Assembly: GCF_014836875.1 (NCBI RefSeq)
Contig: NZ_JACSQC010000004.1
Location: 248,001 to 312,000 of the forward strand
DNA: 64,000 bases
Reading direction: 5' to 3'
DNA from: Arthrobacter pullicola
Lineage (GTDB): Bacteria > Actinomycetota > Actinomycetes > Actinomycetales > Micrococcaceae
Below the pieces are notes generated by a model, which saw only the letters and a list, made by a program, of their open reading frames with translations, was not told the DNA's origin and made no database searches. The translations under genes were made by a program, and so were the position numbers. Every line of letters starts with the position of its first letter. The stretch's first letter is position 1. Shown here in pieces: positions 18,677-26,544 of this stretch.

Positions 18677-19602
18677 CGCAGGGCCTCCTGGTTCTGTTCG
18701 TTGCTGTCAGCGGCGGAGCCGAAGTGCTCATTGGCCTTGAGCGTGCGGCGGATAATGAGCTGCTGGAGTGAGACGGGGGCAAGCTCCAGGCCCAGAGCCT
18801 GTGCCCGCTGCCGGTCTTCCGTGGAGAGGGGAGTGTCCACGGTTACGGAGGCCAGGGCGCCCAGGCCCTCCCGGTGCAGGACGGGACGCCCGGCAACGAA
18901 CTCCTCCACAGCTGATGACTTCCCGGCTACGGCGAAGGCAGAGCCGGTAATGGCTTCCACCTCGTCATCCATCACGATGCGTCCGCGGTCAATGACGATG
19001 ACGTGTTCGAGCAGGTTCGCCACTTCGTCGATCAGGTGCGAGGACAGGATGATCGTGCGCGGGTGGTCTGCGAAGTCAGTGAGCAGGCGGTCGTAGAAGA
19101 GCTGCCGGGCGACGGCGTCGAGGCCCAGGTAGGGCTCATCGAAGAACGTCAGCTCCGCGCGGGACGCCAGCCCGATGATCACGCCGACGGCGGAGAGCTG
19201 GCCGCGGGAGAGTTTCTTGATTCTGTGTTTTTTCGGCCGGGGGAGCTGGAAGTCCTCAAGCAGTGTCTCCGCCAGGTCCTTGTCCCAGTTGGGGAAGAAC
19301 AGGGCAGCTGCATCCAGGGCATTCCGCACGGTGAAGTCGTCGGGGTACTTCTGGGATTCGCGTACGAAGCACAGGCGGGAGAGGATCTGTTCGTTTTCGA
19401 ACGGGTGTCCGCCGAAGACCCGGACTTCCCCGGAGCTGGCAAAGCCCTGGGCGGTCAGGATGGACATCAGAGTGGTTTTCCCTGCGCCGTTGCGGCCCAG
19501 GAGGCCGTAGATGCGGTTCGGAGAGATGTCGAGGTTGACGTCGTCAAGGGCCAGCTGGTCCTTGTATCGGCGGGTCAGTCCGCGGGTTTCTATGACGTTC
19601 AT
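18673..19602 (-). CDS. ABC transporter ATP-binding subunit of the GntR-linked cassette
   Basis: The 309-residue ATPase has Walker A GRNGAGKTT, the signature region LSRGQLSAVGVIIGL, Walker B LTFFDEPYLGLDA and an H-loop SSHLIDEV. The signature reads LSRGQ rather than LSGGQ. The C-terminal 90 residues form a variable regulatory extension. The start overlaps the gntR stop (ATGA), so all three genes are one transcript. Confidence 0.9.
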   Translation of the reverse strand: MNVIETRGLTRRYKDQLALDDVNLDISPNRIYGLLGRNGAGKTTLMSILTAQGFASSGEVRVFGGHPFENEQILSRLCFVRESQKYPDDFTVRNALDAAALFFPNWDKDLAETLLEDFQLPRPKKHRIKKLSRGQLSAVGVIIGLASRAELTFFDEPYLGLDAVARQLFYDRLLTDFADHPRTIILSSHLIDEVANLLEHVIVIDRGRIVMDDEVEAITGSAFAVAGKSSAVEEFVAGRPVLHREGLGALASVTVDTPLSTEDRQRAQALGLELAPVSLQQLIIRRTLKANEHFGSAADSNEQNQEALR

Positions 19603-19979
19603 GGTGCCGGGGTCCCTTCATGTTCAGCGGCACTGCGTTGGATAAGGCTGGTAAGTTCCTCCACCCCGATGCCGAGCTTCCGGGCTTCTGTCTGGAGGGG
19701 TTGCACATACTGGCGGTAGAACTGCTCCCGCCGCTTGGCGAGCACTGCGGCCCGGGCCCCGGGGGCAACGAACATTCCGATGCCGCGGCGTTTGTAGAGC
19801 AGGCCCTGGTCCACGAGCAGGTTGACGCCCTTCGCGGCCGTTGCCGGGTTGATCCGGTAGAACGCGGCGATCTCGTTTGTTGACGGCACCTGGCCCTCCT
19901 CCTGCAACACGCCGTCCAGGACATCACCTTCGATCCGTTCAGCGATTTGCTGGAAGATCGGCCTGCTGTCATCGATCAC
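19599..19979 (-). CDS. GntR-family repressor, YtrA subfamily
   Basis: The 126-residue protein begins RPIFQQIAERIEGDVLDGVL and has a winged helix with recognition region VPSTNEIAAFYRINPATAAKGV. The short C-terminal part of about 50 residues is typical of YtrA-type GntR regulators, which dimerise through two helices and have no large ligand domain. The start is GTG 19979, with GGA 6 nt upstream. It heads the cassette, and the inverted repeat at 20020-20045 over its promoter is the probable operator, implying autorepression. Confidence 0.9.
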   Translation of the reverse strand: MIDDSRPIFQQIAERIEGDVLDGVLQEEGQVPSTNEIAAFYRINPATAAKGVNLLVDQGLLYKRRGIGMFVAPGARAAVLAKRREQFYRQYVQPLQTEARKLGIGVEELTSLIQRSAAEHEGTPAP

Positions 19980-20019
19980 GGCATCCTGCTTTACTGTGGC
20001 TCATGTTTACCCGGCTCAT

Positions 20020-20045
20020 TGGTTAGTTACTTGACTAACTAACCA
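20020..20045. promoter_or_regulatory. Probable GntR/YtrA operator
   Basis: The 10-bp arms TGGTTAGTTA (20020-20029) and TAACTAACCA (20036-20045) are a perfect inverted repeat around CTTGAC. The repeat covers the -10 region of the cassette promoter and starts 41 nt upstream of the gntR start. Size and place fit a dimeric YtrA-type repressor. Confidence 0.8.
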
Positions 20046-20065
20046 TGGTGGTGCGGCGGTGTCAA
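20037..20065 (-). promoter_or_regulatory. Promoter of the GntR-ABC cassette
   Basis: On the minus strand a perfect -35 TTGACA (20065-20060) is followed after 17 nt by TTAGTT (20042-20037) as a weak -10. The -10 lies inside the inverted repeat, so repressor binding would block RNA polymerase. The expected 5' leader is about 50 nt. Confidence 0.6.
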
Positions 20066-20106
20066 TGGATTTCCCGGGAATATTCCGGGACCCGCCGGGA
20101 CGCAGC

Positions 20107-20139
20107 GAAGCGCCCGCCTGGAATCCAGGCGGGCGCTTC
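20107..20139 (-). terminator. Terminator after the APH-fold gene
   Basis: A perfect 15-bp stem (20107-20121 with 20125-20139) has a 3-nt AAT loop. It lies 33 nt downstream of the phosphotransferase stop and separates that gene from the GntR cassette. Confidence 0.8.
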
Positions 20140-20172
20140 AGGCGCAGTTTCCGCGGGGGAGGGACGGATTGG

Positions 20173-21534
20173 CTAGCCTGCGGGGCTGGGATCCTTGTCC
20201 GCTTCGGATGCCTTGGCCGCAGCGAGCGGAATGGCCGTGGTGGAGGTTCCCGCCTCGCTGTCTGTCTTAGCGGGGGCCGGAGCCTTCGGGCTGATGCCGC
20301 TCTCCTCCGCTGCCGGCGCGGCTCTATCCGGCGAAGGTTCAGTGCTTTCGAGGTCTCCGCTGTCCTGCTCCACCGGTGCTTCACCACCGCTGACCGTGGT
20401 TTCTTGGCTTTCTCCGGTCCCGGTGATGGGCAGGACGCTTACCTTGGCTCCGGCCTGGGGACCTGGCTGCGATCCCGCGGCGACCGAAGATGCGACGCCG
20501 GCCGGGGCCGGGCTGGACGCTTGACGTTCCACCGGCGGCCGGGAGGACACAACCAGCGTATCCGGGACCGCAGCCCCGGCCAGGGGTGCAGCGGACTCAC
20601 GGGCAGCCGCCAGGGCGGCCTCCTGCTCCAGGATGTCCGCCTCCAGCGTTGACAGCATTTCTTCAGCCTCGGCCACCATATCCGGGTTCTGTGCGGCGAG
20701 CCCGCGCACCAGCCACTGCGCCAGGGCGAACTCCGCCGAGAGGGCCGCCCGGCGGATGAGATGGGGATCCACGGCATCCGGCCGCGCAGCAACATAGGCA
20801 GCATGAACGGCGTCGGTAAAGCCGGTGTTGTTGGCTGCGATCAGCCAGGCAAAGTCATCCGCGGGGTCCCCGATGCGAAGGTCTGTCCAGCCGCTGACGG
20901 CACTGACCCGGCTGCCGGAGATGAGCAGGTTGTCCTCATGGAGATCCCCGTGCACCACCGTGGGACTGAACCGCCACAGGCCGACATCCTCCAAGGCGTG
21001 CTCCCAGCGCCGCAGCAGGGTCGCAGGGATTTTGCCGGTGGTGGCAGCCTGGTCAAGTTCATTCAGCTTGCGCTGGCGGAACTCGTTTGCCGTGTAGCTG
21101 GGCAGGTCCGCGTTGTGGACGAGGGACTGGGGCAGGGCGTGAACCGCGGCCATCGTGCGTCCAATGTCGGCGGCCAGCTCGCTGCCCAGCGCGGCCAGGT
21201 CATCAATATCACGGGTCGTTCCGGGCAGGTGCGAGTACACGAAGGTGCACAGCTCGCCCTGGCGGACCGTGCCGGCGACATAGGGCAGCGCGAACGGCAG
21301 CTCGGCGCGGACGGCAGGAACGAAAGCGCGCAGCACCAGCAGCTCGGTTTCGAGGCGCATGCTGGCTTCCACATGCTTGGGTGAGCGCACCCGCCACTGT
21401 TTGCCGGCGTCGTCAACGAGGAGCGCGGAGTCAAAATCCGCCACGTCGTCCGGCGAACCGGCGACACCGGTAAGCGCCAGTGCCGGTACGGCGGCGCTGG
21501 CCAGGGCTGCCAATTCCATAGGAGTGCGTTTCAC
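20173..21534 (-). CDS. APH-fold phosphotransferase-like protein with acidic tail
   Basis: Residues 30-300 match the aminoglycoside/macrolide phosphotransferase fold. The catalytic loop VVHGDLHEDNLL (D197, N202) is intact. The metal-binding Asp of the next motif (IDW in macrolide kinases) is replaced: VSGWTDLRIGDPADDFAW has Gly215. Residues about 310-453 are a low-complexity Ala/Pro/Ser/Glu tail not found in resistance kinases. The GTG start at 21534 has a TACGGT box 7 nt upstream. A small-molecule kinase, or a fold reused without activity, are both possible; resistance should not be assumed. Confidence 0.72.
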   Translation of the reverse strand: MKRTPMELAALASAAVPALALTGVAGSPDDVADFDSALLVDDAGKQWRVRSPKHVEASMRLETELLVLRAFVPAVRAELPFALPYVAGTVRQGELCTFVYSHLPGTTRDIDDLAALGSELAADIGRTMAAVHALPQSLVHNADLPSYTANEFRQRKLNELDQAATTGKIPATLLRRWEHALEDVGLWRFSPTVVHGDLHEDNLLISGSRVSAVSGWTDLRIGDPADDFAWLIAANNTGFTDAVHAAYVAARPDAVDPHLIRRAALSAEFALAQWLVRGLAAQNPDMVAEAEEMLSTLEADILEQEAALAAARESAAPLAGAAVPDTLVVSSRPPVERQASSPAPAGVASSVAAGSQPGPQAGAKVSVLPITGTGESQETTVSGGEAPVEQDSGDLESTEPSPDRAAPAAEESGISPKAPAPAKTDSEAGTSTTAIPLAAAKASEADKDPSPAG

Positions 21535-21541
21535 ACCTTCA

Positions 21542-21547
21542 ACCGTA
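21542..21547 (-). promoter_or_regulatory. Candidate -10 (TACGGT) for the APH-fold gene
   Basis: On the minus strand TACGGT is followed by 7 nt and then GTG 21534. This fits a leaderless or near-leaderless transcript; no -35 is clear. Confidence 0.4.
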
Positions 21548-21674
21548 GGGGCACATGTGGCGGGAGTAACCCATAGACCCCCGGCGAGTCGGAAGAGCGT
21601 GAGGAAAACCTCAGCCGTGCGGGTGCTCTGTCCACTGCGGGGCTTCCGCTTTCTGATTGGGCTTCCTCAGTCAG

Positions 21675-21680
21675 TACGGT
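21675..21680 (+). promoter_or_regulatory. Candidate -10 (TACGGT) for a leaderless nudC transcript
   Basis: TACGGT is followed by AGGTAT and then ATG 21687, a 6-nt gap. The AGG could also serve as a weak ribosome site if transcription starts further upstream. Confidence 0.45.
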
Positions 21681-21686
21681 AGGTAT

Positions 21687-22664
21687 ATGACCACCCCGCC
21701 ACGCACAGCAGAGACCCCGCAACTTGGAGCGCTGCCGCTTGCACGCGGCGCCGTGGACCGGGGCAGCGAACGGAGGGTCGCCGAAGATCTCTTCGGGACC
21801 ATCCTTGACCTGCCGTCCACCCGCGTCATGTACATTTCCGGCGGCAAGACCCTTATCCGGGACACCGGCAGTAATACCTCGGAACTCGTCCTGCAGCGGC
21901 CGGGGCCCGGCGGCTTCGGTTCCAATCCGGTCTATCTGGGCCGGACGCTCGAAGCAGGCTCCGCGGCCATTGGCGCTGACATCGTGATGGTCACCGTGCC
22001 GGAACCGGAAACGGCGCCGGCTGTGGAGGGTGCCCGCTGGGCCGGCCTGCGCGAGGTTGCGACAACGCTGGGAGCTCTGGATGCCGGACTGTTCGTCGAG
22101 GCCTGCGCCGTGTCGAACTGGCATGCCACCCATACCCACTGCCCGCGCTGCGGCGCGCCCACTGAGCTGGAACAGGGCGGCTGGGTGCGCCGCTGCCCGG
22201 AGGACGGCAGCCAGCACTTTCCCCGCACCGATCCGGCGATCATCGTGGCTATCACAGACCCGCAGGACCGCATCCTGCTCGGCTCAGCGGCTGCCTGGCC
22301 CGGCAACCGGTACTCCACGCTTGCCGGCTTCGTTGAGCCGGGGGAATCGCTGGAAGCGGCGGTGATTCGCGAGGTGGCGGAGGAAGCCAACGTCGTGGTG
22401 CGCAATCCGCAGTACCTGGGCTCGCAGCCCTGGCCGTTCCCGTGCTCACTGATGCTCGGTTTCTGCGCCGAGGCAGACGGAACCGAGCCGCAGGCCGACG
22501 GGATCGAAATGTCCGATGTCCGCTGGTTCACCCGCACGGAACTCACCGATGCCGTGGCCGCAGGGGAGCTGACCATCCCATCCTCGATTTCCATCGCCCG
22601 CAACCTGATTGACCGCTGGTACGGGGGGCCCGTGCCCGAGCCGGTTCCGGCAGGCGGCAAATGA
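21687..22664 (+). CDS. nudC: NAD(H) pyrophosphatase / NAD-RNA decapping Nudix hydrolase
   Basis: The 325-residue enzyme hydrolyses NADH and can remove NAD caps from RNA. It carries the Nudix box GFVEPGESLEAAVIREVAEEANV in its 23-residue spacing (from about residue 214) and the NudC hallmark SQPWPFPCS. The zinc region has C152, C155 and C170, but the fourth position is Asp173 instead of Cys. Start ATG 21687 is preferred over an in-frame TTG at 21657. It overlaps the helicase gene downstream by 4 nt, the same nudC-uvrD2 pairing known from mycobacteria. Confidence 0.92.
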   Translation: MTTPPRTAETPQLGALPLARGAVDRGSERRVAEDLFGTILDLPSTRVMYISGGKTLIRDTGSNTSELVLQRPGPGGFGSNPVYLGRTLEAGSAAIGADIVMVTVPEPETAPAVEGARWAGLREVATTLGALDAGLFVEACAVSNWHATHTHCPRCGAPTELEQGGWVRRCPEDGSQHFPRTDPAIIVAITDPQDRILLGSAAAWPGNRYSTLAGFVEPGESLEAAVIREVAEEANVVVRNPQYLGSQPWPFPCSLMLGFCAEADGTEPQADGIEMSDVRWFTRTELTDAVAAGELTIPSSISIARNLIDRWYGGPVPEPVPAGGK

Positions 22665-24784
22665 TCACCGATTCGCTCGAAGCGCGCATCCTCTCGGGGC
22701 TCGACGACGAACAGCGCGAAGTTGCCACCACCCTGAACGGACCGCTGTGTGTCCTGGCTGGCGCCGGCACCGGAAAGACCCGGGCCATCACCCACCGCAT
22801 GGCCTACGGCGTCCATTCAGGCCTGTACAAACCGCAGCAGGTCCTCGCCGTCACCTTCACCGCCCGGGCCGCAGCCGAAATGCGCACCCGGCTGCGGGAC
22901 CTGGGGGCCGGCGGCGTCCAGGCCAAGACGTTCCACGCCGCAGCACTCAAGCAGCTGCAGTACTTCTGGCCGCAGACCGTGGGCGGGCCCCTGCCCGGGC
23001 TGCTGGACCACAAAGCCCAGCTGATCGCCGAAGCTGCGCGCCGGCTGCGGCTCTCCACCGACCGCGCCGCGATCCGCGACGTGGCCGCGGAAATCGAATG
23101 GGCCAAAGTCTCCATGCTTACCTCGGACAGCTATGTCCGGGCTGCCGCCGGACGGGACGCCCCGGCCGGGTTCGACCTCACCACCGTGTCCCGGATCTTC
23201 CAGTCCTATGAGGACGTGAAGGTGGACCGCAACGTCATCGATTTTGAGGACGTGCTGCTGATTATCGTGGGGATCCTGCAGGAGGACCCCCGGGTGGCCG
23301 CAGCCGTGAGGGACCAGTACCGGCATTTCGTGGTGGATGAGTATCAGGACGTTTCCCCGCTGCAGCAGCGGCTGCTGGACCTGTGGCTGGGCGAGCGGAA
23401 CGAACTCTGCGTGGTGGGTGATGCCAGCCAGACCATCTATTCCTTCACCGGGGCCACTTCACGGCACCTGCTGGAATTCACGCACCGCTTCCCGGGAGCA
23501 CAGGTAGTGAAGCTCGTGCGGGACTACCGCTCCACTCCGCAGGTGGTCAACCTGGCCAACCGGATCCTGGCTGCCCGCACAGCCGAAGGGGAACGCTCGC
23601 GGAACGCGCCTCCCTGGCCCGAGCCGCTGGAACTGATAGCGCAGCGCAGCTCCGGCCCGGAACCGACCTTTACCGAGTGTTCTGATGACGAAGCAGAGGC
23701 AGCCCAGGTCGCCGCGCGGATCCGGAAACTGGTCGAGGAAGGGATCGAACCCAGCCAGATCGCCGTCCTGTTCCGGACGAACGGGCAATCCCAGGCTTAC
23801 GAACAGGCTCTGGCCAGTGCCGGAATCGGCTACCAGCTGCGCGGCGGGGAGCGCTTCTTCGCCCGGCGGGAAGTCCGGGACGCGATGCTGCAGCTGCGCG
23901 CCGCAGCCCGGTCCGTGGGAAACGAACCGGTGCCGCAGCTGGTGCGGGACATCCTGGCCAACCTCGGCTACACGGCAGAGGCGCCCTCCGGCGGAGGAGC
24001 CACCCGTGAACGCTGGGAGTCCCTCGCCGCTCTGGTGGCGCTGGCCGATGAGCTGCACGCCAACCGCACCCTGGACCCGGAGAGCATTTTCACCCTTCAG
24101 GACTTCTCAGCCGAGCTTGAGGAGCGCGCCGCAGCGCAGCACGCGCCAAAGGTGCAGGGCGTGACCCTGGCCAGCCTGCACTCGGCCAAGGGCCTGGAAT
24201 GGGATGCCGTATTCCTGGTGGGCCTGAGTGAAGGACTGATGCCGATCTCCTTCGCGGACACCCCTGAAGCAGTGGATGAGGAACGGCGTCTGCTCTACGT
24301 CGGAATCACCCGCGCACGGGTGTACCTGGCACTGTCCTGGTCCACGGCGCGGACACCGGGAGGACGGGCCAACCGCAAGCCGTCCCGCTTCCTGGACGGC
24401 CTGCGCCCCAATACCGCGCGGGACGCAGCCGGCCCGCGCCAGGTACGGGCGGCCCGCAAAAAAGTAACGGGTCCGGCCAAGTGCCGCGTATGCGGGACGC
24501 TTCTTGGTACAGGGGCTGAACGCAAAATGGGCAGATGCGCCGACTGCCCGGCCACCTATGACGAAGTCACTTTTGAGGCGCTGCGGGACTGGCGCCGCGA
24601 GACATCCGCGGAGGCGGGCGTTCCAGCCTTTGTCATCTTCACCGATGCCACGCTGGTGGCCATCGCCGAGGACAAACCACCGACCCTCAACCGGCTGGCC
24701 ACTCTCCCGGGTGTGGGACCGTCCAAGCTGGAACGCTACGGCGAAGCAGTCCTGGCCGTACTCGCCGCCCACCCCGGAGCTTAG
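22661..24784 (+). CDS. uvrD2: UvrD2-type superfamily-1 DNA helicase with HRDC domain
   Basis: The 707-residue helicase has Walker A GAGTGKT at 34-40, motif II FVVDEYQDVSPLQ, motif III VGDASQTIYSFTGA and motif V LHSAKGLEWDAVFLVG. After the motor comes a tetracysteine zinc module, CX2C-X14-CX2C (C608, C611, C626, C629), and then an HRDC domain (about 630-705, with LATLPGVGPSKLERYGEAVL). The Cys4-HRDC end is the hallmark of mycobacterial UvrD2. It should unwind 3'-tailed DNA in repair. It is coupled to nudC, and its stop overlaps the stop of the convergent ThiF-like gene. Confidence 0.93.
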   Translation: MITDSLEARILSGLDDEQREVATTLNGPLCVLAGAGTGKTRAITHRMAYGVHSGLYKPQQVLAVTFTARAAAEMRTRLRDLGAGGVQAKTFHAAALKQLQYFWPQTVGGPLPGLLDHKAQLIAEAARRLRLSTDRAAIRDVAAEIEWAKVSMLTSDSYVRAAAGRDAPAGFDLTTVSRIFQSYEDVKVDRNVIDFEDVLLIIVGILQEDPRVAAAVRDQYRHFVVDEYQDVSPLQQRLLDLWLGERNELCVVGDASQTIYSFTGATSRHLLEFTHRFPGAQVVKLVRDYRSTPQVVNLANRILAARTAEGERSRNAPPWPEPLELIAQRSSGPEPTFTECSDDEAEAAQVAARIRKLVEEGIEPSQIAVLFRTNGQSQAYEQALASAGIGYQLRGGERFFARREVRDAMLQLRAAARSVGNEPVPQLVRDILANLGYTAEAPSGGGATRERWESLAALVALADELHANRTLDPESIFTLQDFSAELEERAAAQHAPKVQGVTLASLHSAKGLEWDAVFLVGLSEGLMPISFADTPEAVDEERRLLYVGITRARVYLALSWSTARTPGGRANRKPSRFLDGLRPNTARDAAGPRQVRAARKKVTGPAKCRVCGTLLGTGAERKMGRCADCPATYDEVTFEALRDWRRETSAEAGVPAFVIFTDATLVAIAEDKPPTLNRLATLPGVGPSKLERYGEAVLAVLAAHPGA

Positions 24785-25848
24785 GCCGCCCTGCTGGCAC
24801 CGGCGGCCTGGAGCTGGCAGCCGCACCCGGGATGGAACTCCAGTGGTTCCACTCCGATGTGTCCGTCGGCGGCGCGCAGCTGGAGTACAGCGGACCACGT
24901 AACCGGCTGGGCCACGCCATCGATGAAGGACAGGGCCTGGCCGGCGGCGATCCCGGCGGCCAGGCTGGCCGCAGAGACCTCCTCGCCCCCGGGCCCGGGT
25001 GGGCTGCCGGATTCCGGCTGCTGCGGCTCGAGCGCTGCAGAGGCGGCGTACCAGCCGGGGTCGGTGTCCCCGCGGTACCGGTCCAGGCAGCCCAGGCAAG
25101 CGGTGGATCCCGGCACCACGAGTGGGCCGATCTGGTAACCGTACTGCTGCACGGCGACGGCCAGGTGAGGCTGTTCGCGGTCGCCGCCGGCAATGGTGAG
25201 CAGCGGACCGGGCTGGTCCGAGACGAGGACGGCCAGGTCAGTGCCTGCCGGGGGCCGGCCCGGATCAGGTCCCGGAACGGCAAGGACCCGGACGGTCGGA
25301 TCGATCCGGTACAGATGCCTTCTGACCGCTTGGAAGCGCTGCATACCGATGTCGGTCAGCGCATAGGCGGGTCCGACGTCGGAGGGAGCGACGATCCGCG
25401 GGTCGCCCAGGAGAAGGGTACCGATTCCGGCAGCGGCCAGGGTCCGCGCAAGGAGTGCCCCGCAGCGGCCCAGGCCCTGGATTTCGACGGCGGCCCCGGC
25501 ACGGCGGGCCACAGCAGCGGACGCGTCCTGGCCATAAACCGCGGAGAGCCGCTGTACGTCCGGCCCCAGCCGCTCCTGCCGCAGGGGAGGCAGAGGGTGC
25601 TGGTTATCTGTGCAGGGCAGCAGCACCGGCGCAAGGGCCGTCACAAGCTGCGACTGCCGCTCGGCACCGACGCCGGACGCCGCCGCGGCCGCCTGCTCAG
25701 TGCCGTCGGGAACTCCGCCGCGCAGCAGCCCGACGAATGCCAGGTCAGCCGGGGTGAGGCCGGCCAGCAGCAGTGCCCCGGTGCCGAGGCCGAACTGCCG
25801 GCGGTCAGGGCCAAGGTCCAGAACATAGATTCCCGGGTTGATCCGCAT
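24781..25848 (-). CDS. E1/ThiF-like protein (adenylating-enzyme fold), function unknown
   Basis: The 355-residue protein has an E1-like Rossmann core: IQGLGRCGALLARTLAAAG (GxGxxG at 125-130), GDPRIV with D149 and DVGPAY...TDIGMQR, the order seen in ThiF, MoeB and TOMM cyclodehydratase N-termini. A zinc site is likely: CLGC (C251, C254) and HPGCGC (C342, C344). The N-terminal 100 residues are unassigned. Start ATG 25848 has AGGAGG 6 nt upstream; an 18-residue longer form lacks one. No ubiquitin-like or RiPP precursor gene is visible nearby. It is divergent from a metallopeptidase and convergent on uvrD2. Confidence 0.78.
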   Translation of the reverse strand: MRINPGIYVLDLGPDRRQFGLGTGALLLAGLTPADLAFVGLLRGGVPDGTEQAAAAASGVGAERQSQLVTALAPVLLPCTDNQHPLPPLRQERLGPDVQRLSAVYGQDASAAVARRAGAAVEIQGLGRCGALLARTLAAAGIGTLLLGDPRIVAPSDVGPAYALTDIGMQRFQAVRRHLYRIDPTVRVLAVPGPDPGRPPAGTDLAVLVSDQPGPLLTIAGGDREQPHLAVAVQQYGYQIGPLVVPGSTACLGCLDRYRGDTDPGWYAASAALEPQQPESGSPPGPGGEEVSAASLAAGIAAGQALSFIDGVAQPVTWSAVLQLRAADGHIGVEPLEFHPGCGCQLQAAGASRAA

Positions 25849-25923
25849 GCTGGGCCTCCTGAAGACAGCGGTCTGAGAACGTGGGAGCACCCATGCTGGC
25901 ACGCGGCGAAACCGTTTCCCGGG

Positions 25924-25932
25924 TTATCCACA
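25924..25932 (+). promoter_or_regulatory. Perfect DnaA-box sequence TTATCCACA
   Basis: The 9-mer TTATCCACA matches the consensus DnaA box exactly. It is single and lies between the E1-like gene and the metallopeptidase gene, 28 nt upstream of the metallopeptidase -10. It may be chance; a regulatory role is possible. Confidence 0.35.
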
Positions 25933-25959
25933 GGTTCACGAACCCACCGGCTGCCGGAA

Positions 25960-25965
25960 TAAGCT
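25960..25965 (+). promoter_or_regulatory. Candidate -10 (TAAGCT) for the YgjP-type gene
   Basis: TAAGCT is followed by GGAGAC and then ATG 25972, a 6-nt gap. The GGAG could act as a ribosome site only if the transcript started further upstream. Confidence 0.5.
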
Positions 25966-25971
25966 GGAGAC

Positions 25972-26544
25972 ATGCCCTCCCCGTCTGTCCCCGCCACCAC
26001 CCGTGGCGGTCTGCCCATTGAAGTGCGCCGGTCGGCCCGCCGTAAACGCACGGTCAACGCTGTGTTCCGGGATGGAGTGGCGGTGGTATCGATTCCGGCA
26101 CACTTCACCCGCGCGCAGGAAGCGGATTGGGTCCAGCGAATGGTCGACCGGCTTGAGACCCGCGCAGCCGCAGCTCCGGCGCCCGACCCGGCCAGCGCAG
26201 AAAGCGATCTGGCCCGGCGTGCGGCCGAGCTTTCGGACCGTTACCTCGGCGGGGCGGCCAAACCGGTTTCCGTGAGGTGGGTGAGCAACCAGAACTCGCG
26301 CTGGGGATCTGCGACGCCGGCGCGCGGCACCATCCGGCTTTCCGACAAGCTGGTTGGCATGCCGTCATGGGTTGTCGACTACGTTCTGCTGCACGAACTG
26401 GCCCACTTGATTGAGGCCTCGCATGGACCCCGGTTCTGGCGCCTTCTGGAGTCCTATCCGCAGACCGAAACGGCCAAGGCCTTTCTCTCCGGGGCGGCCT
26501 ACGCCAGCGCGCGCGGACTCAAGGGCGAAATGTCCGAGGACTAA
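25972..26544 (+). CDS. YgjP/WLM-type zinc metallopeptidase
   Basis: The 190-residue soluble protein has the zinc signature HELAHLIEASHGPRFW (H141, E142, H145, with H151 as a possible third ligand region). It also has the family markers RRKRTVNAVF near the N-terminus and NSRWGSATPARGTIRLS before the active site. This is the DUF45/YgjP family related to SprT and M48 peptidases. Substrates are unknown. No signal peptide or membrane segment is seen, so it acts in the cytoplasm. It is divergent from the E1-like gene with a 123-bp spacer. Confidence 0.87.
   Translation: MPSPSVPATTRGGLPIEVRRSARRKRTVNAVFRDGVAVVSIPAHFTRAQEADWVQRMVDRLETRAAAAPAPDPASAESDLARRAAELSDRYLGGAAKPVSVRWVSNQNSRWGSATPARGTIRLSDKLVGMPSWVVDYVLLHELAHLIEASHGPRFWRLLESYPQTETAKAFLSGAAYASARGLKGEMSED

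Noticed and set aside
20173-21534. Macrolide resistance gene
   Set aside because: Only the fold matches; a metal-binding Asp is replaced and the long acidic tail is unlike resistance kinases.
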